DNA from: a virus | IMG/VR virus record: IMGVR_UViG_3300033146_000850 | Coordinates: 62,001 to 126,000 of that record | Length of the DNA stretch: 64,000 nt | Reading direction: 5' to 3' (one strand) | Part shown: positions 27,378 through 36,783 of the stretch, piece by piece | How positions within the stretch are numbered: the stretch's first letter is position 1 | Layout: every line of letters starts with the position of its first letter | The notes under the pieces: model-generated | Databases searched by the model: none | What the model was told of the DNA's origin: nothing | What the model saw: only the letters and a program-made list of their open reading frames with translations | Made by a program: the position numbers and the translations under genes

Positions 27378-28952
27378 ATGGAAAAATCTAAAAAAACACA
27401 TCTTTTAAAAAAGTGGAATAAAGTTTTAAATCACCCACTAGCTAAAAAGATTGACGAAAGAAAAAAAGGCGTTGTTGCCTCAATGTTAGAGAATCAATTG
27501 GGATTCGTAGAAAAAAAATTAGAAAGGATTAATGAAGACATGTCTTTTGGTAATCACGTAGGTGTTAGCGATGTTAATACTTATGATTCAATCCTTATAC
27601 CTCTTCTTCGTAGGGTTGCACCTGACCTCATCGCTTTAGACATTTTAGGTACACAGCCTATGGATAAACCAACACAACTCATTTTCGCTATGAGAGCTCA
27701 TTATGCAGGTAATGAAGGTTCAAATAACGAATACCCACTCCCAAATGTTCCAGGTAGTAGATTACCTTATGATGCACAAGAAAATAGTGGTGCTACTCAA
27801 TATTATGAAATATTACAGGTTAATAATGTGTCATCTGTTAATCCAGCTTCACATTTTAATGTTGGTGATGTCGTTGCTAATGATTGGACAGGTGGAACTC
27901 CAACTAAATATGGTTTAGTTCTCTATTCTGGAAAAGATATCGCTAATGATAGATTGACATTATTAGTTGAAAGACTTGATAGTGGTCAAAAATCACATAG
28001 ACAAGGTACTTATAATGGAACACCTACACCATTTTTCACTAAAAGTGATAAAATAGTTCCTTTCATTGCTGACCCTAGCTGGGGAGTTGAACCTGTTGTA
28101 TATTTCGATTTACCTGATGAAAGTATGTATAATGCTGTTCTTCAATCTTATTCAGGAACTTATCAGACAGAAGTTGCAGAACAAATGGGTAAAGAAATCA
28201 ATCAGATGAATTTTAGTGTTGATAAAGTTACAGTAACAGCTAGAAATAGAATACTCAAGGCTAGATATACATTTGAAGTTGCAGAAGACCTTAAAGCTTA
28301 TCATGGATTAGATGCAGAGAATGAATTGGTTAATATTCTTAGCTATGAAATTCTTACTGAAATGAACCGTGAAATAGTTGATAGAATTAAATTAGCATCT
28401 ATTCAAGGCGGAACTAGACCTTTCGTTTATAATGATGCTGATGGTAGATGGTCACAAGAAAGATTTAGAACTCTTTATAATTTAATTAACAAAGTTGCTA
28501 ATGAAATCGCTATCTCTACACGTAGAGGTAATGGTAACTTCATTATATGCTCTATGGATGTTAAAACTGCTCTTGAATCACTTGATGGTTATGAACTTTG
28601 GACTGATGTTAACAAAGACTTCAATGCTAATAGTGCTGTTGCTTATGCTGGTACAATTGGTGGACGTTTTAAAGTATATATCGATACTTTTGCAACCAAA
28701 GATTTCGCAATCGTTGGTTATAAAGGTGAGTCAGAAATGGATGCTGGATTATTTTACTGCCCATACGTACCATTGAATATGGTTAAGGCGATAGGACAGG
28801 ATGATTTTCAACCTAGAATCGGTTTTAGGACTAGATATGGTCTAGGTGAGAATCCATTCGGAGCTAAACTTTACTATAGATACGTTGATATTGGTGGACT
28901 TAGTTATGCATACAGTGACGGACCAATCTCTGTTAAATTTGAAAATATTTAA
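27378..28952 (+). CDS. gp23: major capsid protein gp23
   Basis: 524 residues, as in T4 (521). Recognised by the gp23 pattern: LLRRVAPDLIALDILGTQPM (about residues 72-91), the conserved IFAMRAHYAG, the EINQMNFSVDKVTVTARNR region, KARYTFEVAEDLKAYHGLD, and the C-terminal PFGAKLYYRYVDIGGLSYAY. HK97-like fold forming the hexamers of the head. A candidate gp21 cleavage site (I-N-E at residues 51-53) would remove a pro-region somewhat shorter than the T4 one; this is inference. Strong ribosome binding site AAAGGAG; codons look more regular than in neighbours, as expected for high expression. A strong terminator follows. Confidence 0.96.
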   Translation: MEKSKKTHLLKKWNKVLNHPLAKKIDERKKGVVASMLENQLGFVEKKLERINEDMSFGNHVGVSDVNTYDSILIPLLRRVAPDLIALDILGTQPMDKPTQLIFAMRAHYAGNEGSNNEYPLPNVPGSRLPYDAQENSGATQYYEILQVNNVSSVNPASHFNVGDVVANDWTGGTPTKYGLVLYSGKDIANDRLTLLVERLDSGQKSHRQGTYNGTPTPFFTKSDKIVPFIADPSWGVEPVVYFDLPDESMYNAVLQSYSGTYQTEVAEQMGKEINQMNFSVDKVTVTARNRILKARYTFEVAEDLKAYHGLDAENELVNILSYEILTEMNREIVDRIKLASIQGGTRPFVYNDADGRWSQERFRTLYNLINKVANEIAISTRRGNGNFIICSMDVKTALESLDGYELWTDVNKDFNANSAVAYAGTIGGRFKVYIDTFATKDFAIVGYKGESEMDAGLFYCPYVPLNMVKAIGQDDFQPRIGFRTRYGLGENPFGAKLYYRYVDIGGLSYAYSDGPISVKFENI

Positions 28953-28975
28953 GTTTTACTTTAGTTTCTCCCAGA

Positions 28976-29004
28976 AGCCTTTCTTCGGAAAGGCTTTTTT
29001 TTTT
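28976..29004 (+). terminator. rho-independent terminator after capsid gene
   Basis: Perfect 8-bp stem AGCCTTTC / GAAAGGCT with a TTCG tetraloop (28984-28987), followed by a run of ten T. It closes the virion block and separates it from the inserted homing endonuclease gene. Confidence 0.93.
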
Positions 29005-29012
29005 CTAAAAAC

Positions 29013-29041
29013 TTGACATTATCATAATTAATATATATACT
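29013..29041 (+). promoter_or_regulatory. sigma70-type promoter for the homing endonuclease
   Basis: TTGACA (29013-29018), 17 bp, TATACT (29036-29041), 39 bp before the start at 29080. It lies right behind the capsid terminator. Confidence 0.7.
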
Positions 29042-29079
29042 ATAATAGTAAATTATAAACTAATAAAAATGATAATATA

Positions 29080-31116
29080 ATGTACGAAGAATTAAAAAAG
29101 AAAATTTTGAAAATTAAAGGTAGATATTGGTATAAAGAATTAACTAATGATGAAATTAATATTATAATAAAAGAAACATCATTTTTACCTAATAAATATG
29201 ATATAAAAATAAGAAGAATATATTTTATACATAATTTAACAAGTTTACAAATATGCCCCACCTGTGGTAAAGAAATACAATGGGATAGAAAACATCAAAA
29301 ATTTGGAAAACGATGTAGTAAAGAATGTTATATCGTTCCTGATGGTGTAACTATTGACCAAATAAACAATGAAACCAACTTTTTACCATCAGATATATCC
29401 TTTAAAAATAGGGTAGGATATTATAGATTAAAAATTAAAAAATATAAAAAATGTTTAATATGTGATAAAGCGATTGATTTTGATAATAAACATTTAACAT
29501 TTCCCGATTACTGCTCATCTAAGTGTAGAAAACAAGGACAAAAATATATTAATGAAAAAAGGAAGGATTCTTGGTCTAATAAAAACAAAGAAGAGATATC
29601 TATAATCAACAATAAAAGAAAAAATACTGTAAATGAAAAATATGGAGTTGATAATGTGTTTCAAAATGAAGATATTAAGGTACGCTCTAATGAGAAACGA
29701 CAAAAAACTAATAATGAAAAATATGGGGTTAATTATTACATAATATCTGATGATTTTAAAGAAAAAAAGAAAAAAACATTACTTGAGACTGTTGGGGTAG
29801 ATAACCCTATGAAATTCGATGACTATAAAAATAATCAACAAGACTCATTATATGTGAATTATAATGTTAGAAATCCTATGAAATCTGAAACAATTAAACA
29901 GCGAGTAAAAGACACGAATAATGAAAAATATGGAGTTGATAATGTATTTCAAAATGATGATATTAAAGAAAAAATAAAGAAAACAGTGAATGAAAAATAT
30001 AATGTTGATTATTATTCACAAAGTAATGAATACAAAGAAAAAATAAAGAAAACACAACGTGAATCATACTGGGACTCTTTTATAACATTATTGAAACAAA
30101 AAAGAATCGAACCATTATTTGATAAACACGAATATATAACGTATAATTACGGTGAAAACAATAAAAAATATAAATGTTTAAAATGTGATAAATCATTTGA
30201 AACCGTTGAATTAAAAGTTCAAAAGATATATTGTAAAAAATGTGCAACAAGAATGTCACAATCAGAGCGAGAAATATCAGAATGGATAAAAGAAGAAAAT
30301 AAAAACATCAATATATTAACCAATAAATTTTTCAAAAATAGTGACAATAAACGTTATGAGCTTGACATATATTTACCAGATTTTAATATAGGGATAGAAT
30401 ATCACGGATTATATTGGCATAGTGAATTATATAAAGATAAAAACTATCATAAAAATAAATATGAATTTTTTAAAGAACAAGGAATTGAAGTTATTCAAAT
30501 ATTTGAAAATGAATGGGTTCTCAATCTAGAAATAGTCAAATCAATTATACGAACAAAAATAGGCGTGGTTAAACGAAAATTGTATGGTCGTCAATGTACT
30601 ATTCGTAGCATTGAAAACGATGAATATAAGCAATTTTGTGAGTTAAATCATTTACAAGGGTATGGAATAGCAAAAGTAAGACTGGGATTATATTATAATG
30701 ATGAATTAGTTCAAATAATGAGTTTTTCAACCCCTAGGTTCAATAAATCATATGATTGGGAAAACATCAGAACCTGTTCTAAAATCAACACAATAATAAC
30801 TGGTGGATTTTCCAAATTATTAAAACATTTCAAGAAAAACTATAAAGGTTCAATAATAAGTTATGTAGATGCTCGATATTTTAATGGTAAAGGTTATATT
30901 AACAATGGTTTTGAAAAAATAGGACATAGTAATCCAAACTTTTTTTATTTTAAAACACAATCTATAATATTAGAGAATAGAATGAAGTTTCAAAAACATA
31001 AATTAAAAGATATTCTAAATAACTACAATGAGAATGTAACATCTAATGTTAATATGTTGAATAATGATTATTTAAGAATATTTGATGCTGGGAATATAAT
31101 ATTAAAACATAAATAA
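29080..31116 (+). CDS. homing endonuclease-like protein (zinc-finger repeats, Vsr/PD-(D/E)xK-type nuclease)
   Basis: 678 residues. Order: an N-terminal helical part; a zinc-finger pair (CPTCGKEI ... RCSKEC and CLICDKAI ... YCSSKC, residues about 60-150); four or five repeats of the type NEKYGVDNVFQNxDIKEK (about 190-325); a third zinc ribbon (CLKCDKSF ... CKKC); then a nuclease core with YELDIYLPDFNIGIEYHGLYWH (D, E and H residues, about 427-448) and a C-terminal domain. This build is known in phage Hef-like/DUF7487 homing endonucleases. It brings its own promoter, stands directly behind the most conserved gene, and looks like a recent free-standing mobile gene. No intron boundaries are seen in gp23. 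Confidence 0.8.
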   Translation: MYEELKKKILKIKGRYWYKELTNDEINIIIKETSFLPNKYDIKIRRIYFIHNLTSLQICPTCGKEIQWDRKHQKFGKRCSKECYIVPDGVTIDQINNETNFLPSDISFKNRVGYYRLKIKKYKKCLICDKAIDFDNKHLTFPDYCSSKCRKQGQKYINEKRKDSWSNKNKEEISIINNKRKNTVNEKYGVDNVFQNEDIKVRSNEKRQKTNNEKYGVNYYIISDDFKEKKKKTLLETVGVDNPMKFDDYKNNQQDSLYVNYNVRNPMKSETIKQRVKDTNNEKYGVDNVFQNDDIKEKIKKTVNEKYNVDYYSQSNEYKEKIKKTQRESYWDSFITLLKQKRIEPLFDKHEYITYNYGENNKKYKCLKCDKSFETVELKVQKIYCKKCATRMSQSEREISEWIKEENKNINILTNKFFKNSDNKRYELDIYLPDFNIGIEYHGLYWHSELYKDKNYHKNKYEFFKEQGIEVIQIFENEWVLNLEIVKSIIRTKIGVVKRKLYGRQCTIRSIENDEYKQFCELNHLQGYGIAKVRLGLYYNDELVQIMSFSTPRFNKSYDWENIRTCSKINTIITGGFSKLLKHFKKNYKGSIISYVDARYFNGKGYINNGFEKIGHSNPNFFYFKTQSIILENRMKFQKHKLKDILNNYNENVTSNVNMLNNDYLRIFDAGNIILKHK

Positions 31117-31145
31117 AAACATATTAAATAACAATGGGGTATGAT

Positions 31146-31790
31146 ATGATTAATTTTAAAGATTTTTTAGTTCAAAATAATATAGAGCAATATATAACCG
31201 AAGAAATGATAGAACATTATATAACAAGAACAACTAAACATGTAAATTTAGTAAAAGCTAACGGTAACTATATTATAAATAATATGAGCATTCCAGATGA
31301 CCAAAAATTTGAATTTTTAAATTTATTATCTGTTCACGATAAAAGTAAATTTGAGAATCCTGAAAAAGATTTATATGTGTTAATATCGTGGAAATATCAC
31401 ATAGAAGAGGATAAATTTAAAGAAATGAATTTACCCCAATGGCTACAAGAAAAAATGGTTAAAATATCAGAGGTTCACTTGAAAAACAATAAACATCATC
31501 CTGAATATTGGGATGATAATTTAATATCTGGATTTTTAGATACACAAGATAGAGATGATATAGATGACAATCTGATAGTTAACGCAAAAAAAATGCCAAA
31601 TATAAACATATTAGAAATGGTGTGTGATTGGACGGCTATAAGTCAAGAAATGCACAATAACTCGGATTCAACCCAATGGGCTAATGACAATGTAAATAAA
31701 AGATGGTTATTTAGTGATGAACAAGTTAATTTAATATATAAAGCAATAAAAACATTAACCAATTTTAAAAATTTTAAAGAATCTATCTAG
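31146..31790 (+). CDS. DUF5662-family protein (HD-like)
   Basis: 214 residues from ATG 31146, six bases after GGGG; the upstream ATG (31134) overlaps the ribosome binding site. Features of DUF5662: HVNLVKANGNYI, LLSVHDKSKFENPE, HLKNNKHHPEYW and the C-terminal MVCDWTAISQEM. The conserved His/Asp pairs (H-D-K-S, H-H-P-E-Y-W, D-W) suggest a metal-binding HD-type phosphohydrolase. Such genes are frequent in phages but their substrate is not known to me. It overlaps the convergent tail gene by 8 bp. Confidence 0.75.
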   Translation: MINFKDFLVQNNIEQYITEEMIEHYITRTTKHVNLVKANGNYIINNMSIPDDQKFEFLNLLSVHDKSKFENPEKDLYVLISWKYHIEEDKFKEMNLPQWLQEKMVKISEVHLKNNKHHPEYWDDNLISGFLDTQDRDDIDDNLIVNAKKMPNINILEMVCDWTAISQEMHNNSDSTQWANDNVNKRWLFSDEQVNLIYKAIKTLTNFKNFKESI

Positions 31791-32400
31791 GAATCAAATA
31801 ATCATCAGGTTGTGGGATAATCTGAACCCCCTCAGCATTAAATATTTTCATATATAAAAAATAGAATGTAGCATTTGCAGTTAAATATTCTGAATTTTGT
31901 GCATCCAATTCCAATCCACTTATACTACTAACCCAAGAATCAACAAATGTAAATTTCAATACTTTTTGATGTTGTCTATCCGTTACTATTATGTCTATAT
32001 CTCTATATTCAATAGGGTGTTGGTTTGAATTATTAATAACACTGTTTAATGGATTATCTTTATGTTTATAATTCATAGGGTCAAATCCAGGGGTATGGCT
32101 TTGTAATAGTTTTTCAGGGTCTTTTAATCTATTCAACCAACCAGCTATACCCAAATAAGAATTTAAGTTGTCATCAACCAATATGTCTAAATTTAAGGGG
32201 TCATAATCCATTCTACCTTGTGATGGGAAATATATAACATTTTGGTTAACATCAACTGTTGCTGGATTAATAGTCATAGATGGTATTTTAAAATTTTTAA
32301 TATAGAAAGTAACATCCCCACTATCAAACAGGTTATCACCTTTTATTATGCAATAATAATTATCACTTTCTTGGAAATTTATATTTATATTAGAAGTCAT
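31783..32400 (-). CDS. tail-tube-fold virion protein (gp19-like or tube paralogue)
   Basis: 205 residues, start ATG 32400 after GAGGTG. The pattern fits the tube fold: a FYIKNFKIPSMTI opening, LNLDILVDDNLNSYLGIAGW (about residues 68-87), a YRDIDIIVTD strand, then FTFVDSWVSSISGLELD (about 152-168) and an ANATFYFLYM closing strand. These elements recur in T4 gp19, gp48 and gp54 relatives. No other tube gene is in the window, so it could be the tail tube, but its position away from the sheath also fits a baseplate tube paralogue. Family level only is safe. Confidence 0.55.
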   Translation of the reverse strand: MTSNININFQESDNYYCIIKGDNLFDSGDVTFYIKNFKIPSMTINPATVDVNQNVIYFPSQGRMDYDPLNLDILVDDNLNSYLGIAGWLNRLKDPEKLLQSHTPGFDPMNYKHKDNPLNSVINNSNQHPIEYRDIDIIVTDRQHQKVLKFTFVDSWVSSISGLELDAQNSEYLTANATFYFLYMKIFNAEGVQIIPQPDDYLIPR

Positions 32401-32409
32401 ATGACACCT

Positions 32410-32919
32410 CTAAATAATTTTTTTATTTTGGAAATTGATTGGTATAGTATCTCTATCATACCAACCAACATCTAATATATCTCTAAACACTGCCATATCA
32501 TAATTCGGACAAGTTTTCCCATTTGCCTTGGGTGTTTCGTAATGACCCATAACATTAGAGATATCGATATCATGATTAGTTATTAATTCATTAGTTATAT
32601 TATATAATGAATCAAACTGTTCATACGTAAAATTATCGACACCGATTATACATATACCAATACTTCTACTATTATATCCTAAAGCGTGAGCACCAATTTC
32701 CGGTCCAATTAAGACACCATCACCATTAATACGTCTCCCAATTTCTATTTGACCATCTAACGATTTTAAATAATATCCAGGTCGTATCTGACCATTCATA
32801 ATGACAAAATGATACCCAATATCTGACCATCCACGTTCAGTATGCCAATCCCTAATAACATTAACATCACCCCATTTTGAATCAGAACAATGTATTATAA
32901 TACTATCAATCATTCCCAT
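32410..32919 (-). CDS. N-acetylmuramoyl-L-alanine amidase (endolysin, Amidase_2)
   Basis: 169 residues from ATG 32919, six bases after GGAG. T7-lysozyme-like fold with zinc ligands H10 (IIIHCSDS), H126 (MGHYETP) and C137 (GKTCPNYD), and catalytic-type residues Y36 and K135. It cuts the amide bond between muramic acid and L-alanine in the peptidoglycan at lysis. No signal peptide, so it would need a holin; none is recognised here. The likely spanin is far away at 54383. Confidence 0.9.
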   Translation of the reverse strand: MGMIDSIIIHCSDSKWGDVNVIRDWHTERGWSDIGYHFVIMNGQIRPGYYLKSLDGQIEIGRRINGDGVLIGPEIGAHALGYNSRSIGICIIGVDNFTYEQFDSLYNITNELITNHDIDISNVMGHYETPKANGKTCPNYDMAVFRDILDVGWYDRDTIPINFQNKKII

Positions 32920-32955
32920 AATATTCTCCAATATATGTAAATATAGTATTATTTA

Positions 32956-33102
32956 TTAATTAGATTTGAATAATTGTTGAGATTCAGGCAGAGTTCTTTC
33001 GATGATTTCATTTTTATAACCGTTGAGTTTTAAAATGAGTGCTTCTATTTCATAATATGTTAAATTTGAAAAATCAATATCATTAATATCTATTCTAATC
33101 AT
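32956..33102 (-). CDS. small hypothetical protein coupled to dut, 48 aa
   Basis: Start ATG 33102 overlaps the dut stop (ATGA), with AGGA/GGAG sequences inside the end of dut. Product of 48 residues beginning MIRIDINDIDFSNLTYYEIE; helical and charged, no recognised motif. It looks real because of the translational coupling and because it fills the gap between dut and the amidase. Confidence 0.6.
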   Translation of the reverse strand: MIRIDINDIDFSNLTYYEIEALILKLNGYKNEIIERTLPESQQLFKSN

Positions 33103-33626
33103 TTTCCTGAATCTCCAAACCCTGAATAACCTCTATCAGAACCACTAGAAAACTCATCAACAACTCTTAATTTATCATTATTAGGTATAAAAGATGTAGA
33201 AAACAACATTTGTCCAATTCTATCATCACAATTAATATTGAAATCATCATTACTTAAATTGATAAGAATAACCCCAATATCATCTAAGTATCCGTTATCA
33301 ACTGTGCCAGGTGAATTTACCAAACCAATACCATATTTTATAGCCATACCACTTCGAGGTCTAACTTGGATATCAGGTATATTATAACCACCATCAACAA
33401 CAATAGATGGTTTAGGTTGTTTAATCTGTATTCCAGTTTTAATTAAAACTCTTTCCATTGGTTTCAACACGAATGTTGAACAATCATCATCAAACCATAC
33501 AGGGTCTTGAATTTTACCATTTTTAACAGTAGAGTATCCTCTAGCTCTTAAATCAAAACCACTATCAAAATCATTTGCTTGTACAGGCATTACAGCACCG
33601 TGTGTTAACTTTATTTCATACATCAT
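33099..33626 (-). CDS. dut: dUTP diphosphatase
   Basis: 175 residues from ATG 33626 after GGAGT; a GTG at 33632 touches the ribosome binding site and is rejected. All five motifs of the trimeric dUTPase family are seen: FDSGFDLRA (I), VRPRSGMAIKYG (II), GTVDNGYLDDIGVILIN (III, with catalytic Asp), DRIGQMLF (IV) and RGYSGFGDSGK (V, nearly RGxxGFGSTG). It removes dUTP and supplies dUMP, protecting phage DNA from uracil. Confidence 0.95.
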   Translation of the reverse strand: MMYEIKLTHGAVMPVQANDFDSGFDLRARGYSTVKNGKIQDPVWFDDDCSTFVLKPMERVLIKTGIQIKQPKPSIVVDGGYNIPDIQVRPRSGMAIKYGIGLVNSPGTVDNGYLDDIGVILINLSNDDFNINCDDRIGQMLFSTSFIPNNDKLRVVDEFSSGSDRGYSGFGDSGK

Positions 33627-33638
33627 ACTCACTCCTTA

Positions 33639-34007
33639 TTATTCAATTTCATCAGGTAAATCTTCGGCACCTGATATTTCATCATCATAAGAAATTAAAA
33701 CCTGTGTACCTCTTATCCCATAAAACTTATGAGGTAAAGTTGTTAAACTATCATCTATTTTCTTTACTTTAAATGTTACTTTCAAATTAATAGTATCCAA
33801 TTGACTAAGATTAACTTCTAATTCATCAACACTATTAACTATATGCTCAAATCCCTCGGCTACCATCACGACTTTTCCATCATCGTTAAATCTAACACTA
33901 CCAACTTCTCTTGATTCATAAGAATCACCCATTGTTTCTTTAGCTACTGCATAATATTTTGCAATAAAACCACAACCTCTATCGAATTTTAATTTTGTAC
34001 TAGCCAT
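33639..34007 (-). CDS. hypothetical protein, 122 aa
   Basis: Start ATG 34007 after AAGGAG, directly behind a sigma70-type promoter at 34044-34072. Begins MASTKLKFDRGCGFIAKYYA; beta-rich, C-terminus acidic (DDEISGAEDLPDEIE). No family recognised. First gene of a probable unit with dut and the amidase. Confidence 0.65.
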   Translation of the reverse strand: MASTKLKFDRGCGFIAKYYAVAKETMGDSYESREVGSVRFNDDGKVVMVAEGFEHIVNSVDELEVNLSQLDTINLKVTFKVKKIDDSLTTLPHKFYGIRGTQVLISYDDEISGAEDLPDEIE

Positions 34008-34043
34008 TTAAATCTCCTTTAATGTAATCAAAAATACAATAAT

Positions 34044-34072
34044 AATATATCATATATTTTAACGTTTGTCAA
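34044..34072 (-). promoter_or_regulatory. sigma70-type promoter, extended -10
   Basis: On the minus strand TTGACA (34072-34067), 17 bp spacer ending ATGA, TATATT (34049-34044). It would drive the 33639 gene, dut, the 48-aa gene and perhaps the amidase. Confidence 0.7.
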
Positions 34073-34084
34073 ATTTTTATTGAA

Positions 34085-34717
34085 TTAATTTTCAGTTTCA
34101 ACAATATCTGCCTCTAACACGAACAAATAAGGATATGATATATCAGTAACATCATCAATGCTATATTTTGAATCTATAACATCAGAAGTTTCAATCATAT
34201 CAGTAGTTAAATCGACTACTTTTTTAATTTTATCAAAATTAACAGTGATACTATTTAACATATACTCGAAAAATTGAATAATTCTAACATTAGATGAATC
34301 AATTGCTTTTTTATTTAAATATAATCCTATTTCAACCATATTATCCATAACAGTATCGATACTAAATACTGGAAAAGATGATAAATATAGAGCTATTTCA
34401 TTAGTTATATTTGGAAATTTATTTTTATCCATAACTACAACCATACCAGGGTCATCCTCTGATTGTTTATAATATTCAAATGTAACATCACCTGATGATA
34501 TTAACCCGATGGCATTATATATTTGTTCAGTTATAAAATCCAACACAGGTCTATACCCTTTTAATTTATAACTAATATTGTATGATGTATTAGTTTTATC
34601 AACACTCTTAGTAAAAACAAACCCTTCTTTGGGTAGAAATTTATCATTCATTTTTTTCAATGCCTTCTTTTTCAAATTAATTTTATTAGTTGATTCTTTT
34701 TTCTTAACATACGTCAT
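34085..34717 (-). CDS. hypothetical protein, 210 aa
   Basis: Start ATG 34717 lies just beyond the GroES-like stop (one base between them). Basic N-terminus (KKKESTNKINLKKKALKK), then mixed alpha/beta sequence with no motif I can name. It follows the co-chaperonin gene, which suggests coexpression with gp55, gp47 and groES-like genes. Confidence 0.6.
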   Translation of the reverse strand: MTYVKKKESTNKINLKKKALKKMNDKFLPKEGFVFTKSVDKTNTSYNISYKLKGYRPVLDFITEQIYNAIGLISSGDVTFEYYKQSEDDPGMVVVMDKNKFPNITNEIALYLSSFPVFSIDTVMDNMVEIGLYLNKKAIDSSNVRIIQFFEYMLNSITVNFDKIKKVVDLTTDMIETSDVIDSKYSIDDVTDISYPYLFVLEADIVETEN

Positions 34718-34718
34718 A

Positions 34719-35087
34719 TTATACCCCTAAATTTAAATTATTAGTTGATTCATTAACAGTTATTTTAATATCCATTTTGCCATCTTTCAAATCTTCTTTT
34801 TTATAAACACAAAGTATATTATTCATACCCAACAACATTAACTCTTCATTGTTAACATTGGCATTATGTCCTCTATGTGTTTGGAATACAACAATATCCC
34901 CTTTATTCAATCCTAAATTATTATATATCCCAGTCCTTTTATTTAAAACACCTTTTCCAACCCCTACAATCACACCTAAAGCTTTTTGATTAGGAATAGG
35001 TAATATTATACCACTATCCGTTTTTTCATCTGAATCAATCCTTTTAATCAATACCAAATCACCAATAGGTTTTAACTCAACACTCAT
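34719..35087 (-). CDS. GroES-like co-chaperonin (gp31 analogue)
   Basis: 122 residues; ribosome binding site GGAGG. GroES pattern: LKPIGDLVLIKRI (residues 5-17), TDSGIILP, GVIVGVGKG, LNKGDIVVFQ and a closing NNILCVYKKED. T4 gp31 replaces host GroES so that GroEL can fold the large capsid protein; this one may do the same for gp23. It carries a C-terminal extension of about 20 residues beyond the core. No GroEL homologue is in the window. Confidence 0.85.
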   Translation of the reverse strand: MSVELKPIGDLVLIKRIDSDEKTDSGIILPIPNQKALGVIVGVGKGVLNKRTGIYNNLGLNKGDIVVFQTHRGHNANVNNEELMLLGMNNILCVYKKEDLKDGKMDIKITVNESTNNLNLGV

Positions 35088-35098
35088 ATAAACCTCCT

Positions 35099-36226
35099 TT
35101 ATATTTCAAAATTTTGCATAATTTCAACCTTGACACTATTGTATACATTTATAAATGAATTATAAAATTCATCTTTTTCATCATCATCAATATTTATTCC
35201 ATATATATAATCTTTTATCAACCATTCTAGGTTCAATTCAACATTATTAACACCACTATCTGAATGCACAAGTTCAAGGTCGTCATCATCAGTATTTGCT
35301 ACGTCAATATCACTATTAAAAAATTCAAAATTATTTATAATTGTAACTTTATTTCCAAATTTTTCTAATCTTAATTTAAAATTATATATTTCATCTTCTA
35401 TATCATCAACATTAAAAATTATTTTATAATATTTATAATACCCCAAATCACATTCTAAATGTGTATATTTTGAAATATCATCAAGACATTTTATATTGAT
35501 AGTTTCATACATTACATATTCATTACGATGAAATGTAAAAATATCATTTTCCAAAGTGTAGAAGCCAAGTTCTAAACCAGCATCACTCCAAGCTAATTGG
35601 TATGGAACACCTGGATATAGCACTTTAGAATCTTCTTGTGGTAAATGATAATGTCCAGATACTATTTTTTTTAAATTTGGAAATCTACTAATAATATCTT
35701 TTTTTGTTAGTGCTGTTTCATTACTATTTTCAGCAAATCTTGTATGCATATATCCAAACATATCGAAATGACCAAAAACATATTCTATGTTTTCAATATT
35801 TTCAATTGATTCAAACAATTCAACATATTCTTCTTTGGTATTTCTCCAATTGAAAAATGCATAATTATCGATTACTAAATAATCAACAAAAGAAATACTG
35901 TTAATGTTATCTCTATTCCGAAATACAACATCCACAGAATCTAATTTATAACTATTTTTATGATATAATACATGATTACCATTTATCATTATGATTTCAA
36001 CATTATATTCTGATATTTTTGATAACAAATCTAATGCATAATCCATAACATTAATATTTATTGTTTGTTTATTTGTAAATATATCACCTAGAAATATAAC
36101 ATATCTAACTTCGTTTTTATTTAAATAATCAAAAACTTGTTCAAAAAATAAATCCTGATAAATTAAAAAATTACTATCACCATTTTTCATATCTAAATGT
36201 ATATCACTGATAATTAAATCTTTCAT
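35099..36226 (-). CDS. gp47: recombination nuclease subunit gp47 (SbcD/Mre11-like)
   Basis: 375 residues (T4: 339). Metallophosphoesterase motifs: SDIHLD (D8, H10), FLGDIF (D48), INGNHVLYH (N84, H85), FGHFDMFG and SGHYHLPQ. With gp46 (an SMC-like ATPase, not in this window) it resects DNA ends for recombination-dependent replication. An acidic stretch (NTDDDDLELV) lies near the C-terminus. It abuts gp55 with no gap. Confidence 0.92.
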   Translation of the reverse strand: MKDLIISDIHLDMKNGDSNFLIYQDLFFEQVFDYLNKNEVRYVIFLGDIFTNKQTININVMDYALDLLSKISEYNVEIIMINGNHVLYHKNSYKLDSVDVVFRNRDNINSISFVDYLVIDNYAFFNWRNTKEEYVELFESIENIENIEYVFGHFDMFGYMHTRFAENSNETALTKKDIISRFPNLKKIVSGHYHLPQEDSKVLYPGVPYQLAWSDAGLELGFYTLENDIFTFHRNEYVMYETINIKCLDDISKYTHLECDLGYYKYYKIIFNVDDIEDEIYNFKLRLEKFGNKVTIINNFEFFNSDIDVANTDDDDLELVHSDSGVNNVELNLEWLIKDYIYGINIDDDEKDEFYNSFINVYNSVKVEIMQNFEI

Positions 36227-36676
36227 TTATACATCTCCAATGTTAATATATCCACCATTCTTTTTTCTAGATTTCTCACGTCTATTTTCTTCAATATCTT
36301 TTTTGATTTGATTGTTAAAAGGTTTATTAGCTTTATGGTAGGCATCCTCAACCATATCTAATTTAAAATTACTATAGCTATATTTTTTCTTCAAATAATA
36401 TCTAAATGCATTAATAACAATACTTGTAAAATAAGCAAATGCGTTAGCTCTATTTGTATCAAATTTATGTAAAGATTTTAAACAAGCAATAACAGCATCC
36501 GTTCTCATATCCTCCTTGTCAGCTAACGAATAATTATTAAAAAATTTAGAATGTGTATTTTTTTCAGCTAATTTAAATATCATATCTCCTAAATTATCAG
36601 AAACCTTTTTTGTTTCATTAAATTTGCAAATTTCATTATGAAATTCCTGTTTGTCTATATAATATTTTGTTACCAT
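36227..36676 (-). CDS. gp55: late sigma factor gp55
   Basis: 149 residues from ATG 36676, four bases after GGAGG; an upstream ATG (36688) overlaps that site. T4 gp55 (185 aa) pattern: YYIDKQEFHNEICKF at the start, KEDMRTDAVIACLKSLHKFD (about residues 54-73) and NAFAYFTSIVINAFRYYLKK (about 77-96), the sigma region 2-like core that reads the late -10 sequence. It directs host RNA polymerase to late promoters in concert with the sliding clamp. The TATAAATA and CTAAATA motifs found in this window are its likely targets. Confidence 0.88.
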   Translation of the reverse strand: MVTKYYIDKQEFHNEICKFNETKKVSDNLGDMIFKLAEKNTHSKFFNNYSLADKEDMRTDAVIACLKSLHKFDTNRANAFAYFTSIVINAFRYYLKKKYSYSNFKLDMVEDAYHKANKPFNNQIKKDIEENRREKSRKKNGGYINIGDV

Positions 36677-36715
36677 TTTGACCTCCATTGTTGAATTAAT
36701 AACTTTTATCTATTT

Positions 36716-36744
36716 TATATATCACACACAAACAAAAAAGTTAA
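36716..36744 (-). promoter_or_regulatory. possible promoter of the gp55-gp47 unit
   Basis: On the minus strand TTAACT, 17 bp spacer ending TGTGA, TATATA. The -35 is weaker than in the other promoters, but the spacing and TGn are conserved. Confidence 0.45.
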
Positions 36745-36783
36745 AATTTTTATTAAATATCAATATCTAAAACTTTTATAAAC

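Noticed and set aside
29515-29703. Antisense hydrophobic ORF within the homing endonuclease gene
   Set aside because: Phe/Ile-rich shadow of Lys/Asn-rich codons on the other strand, without a ribosome binding site.
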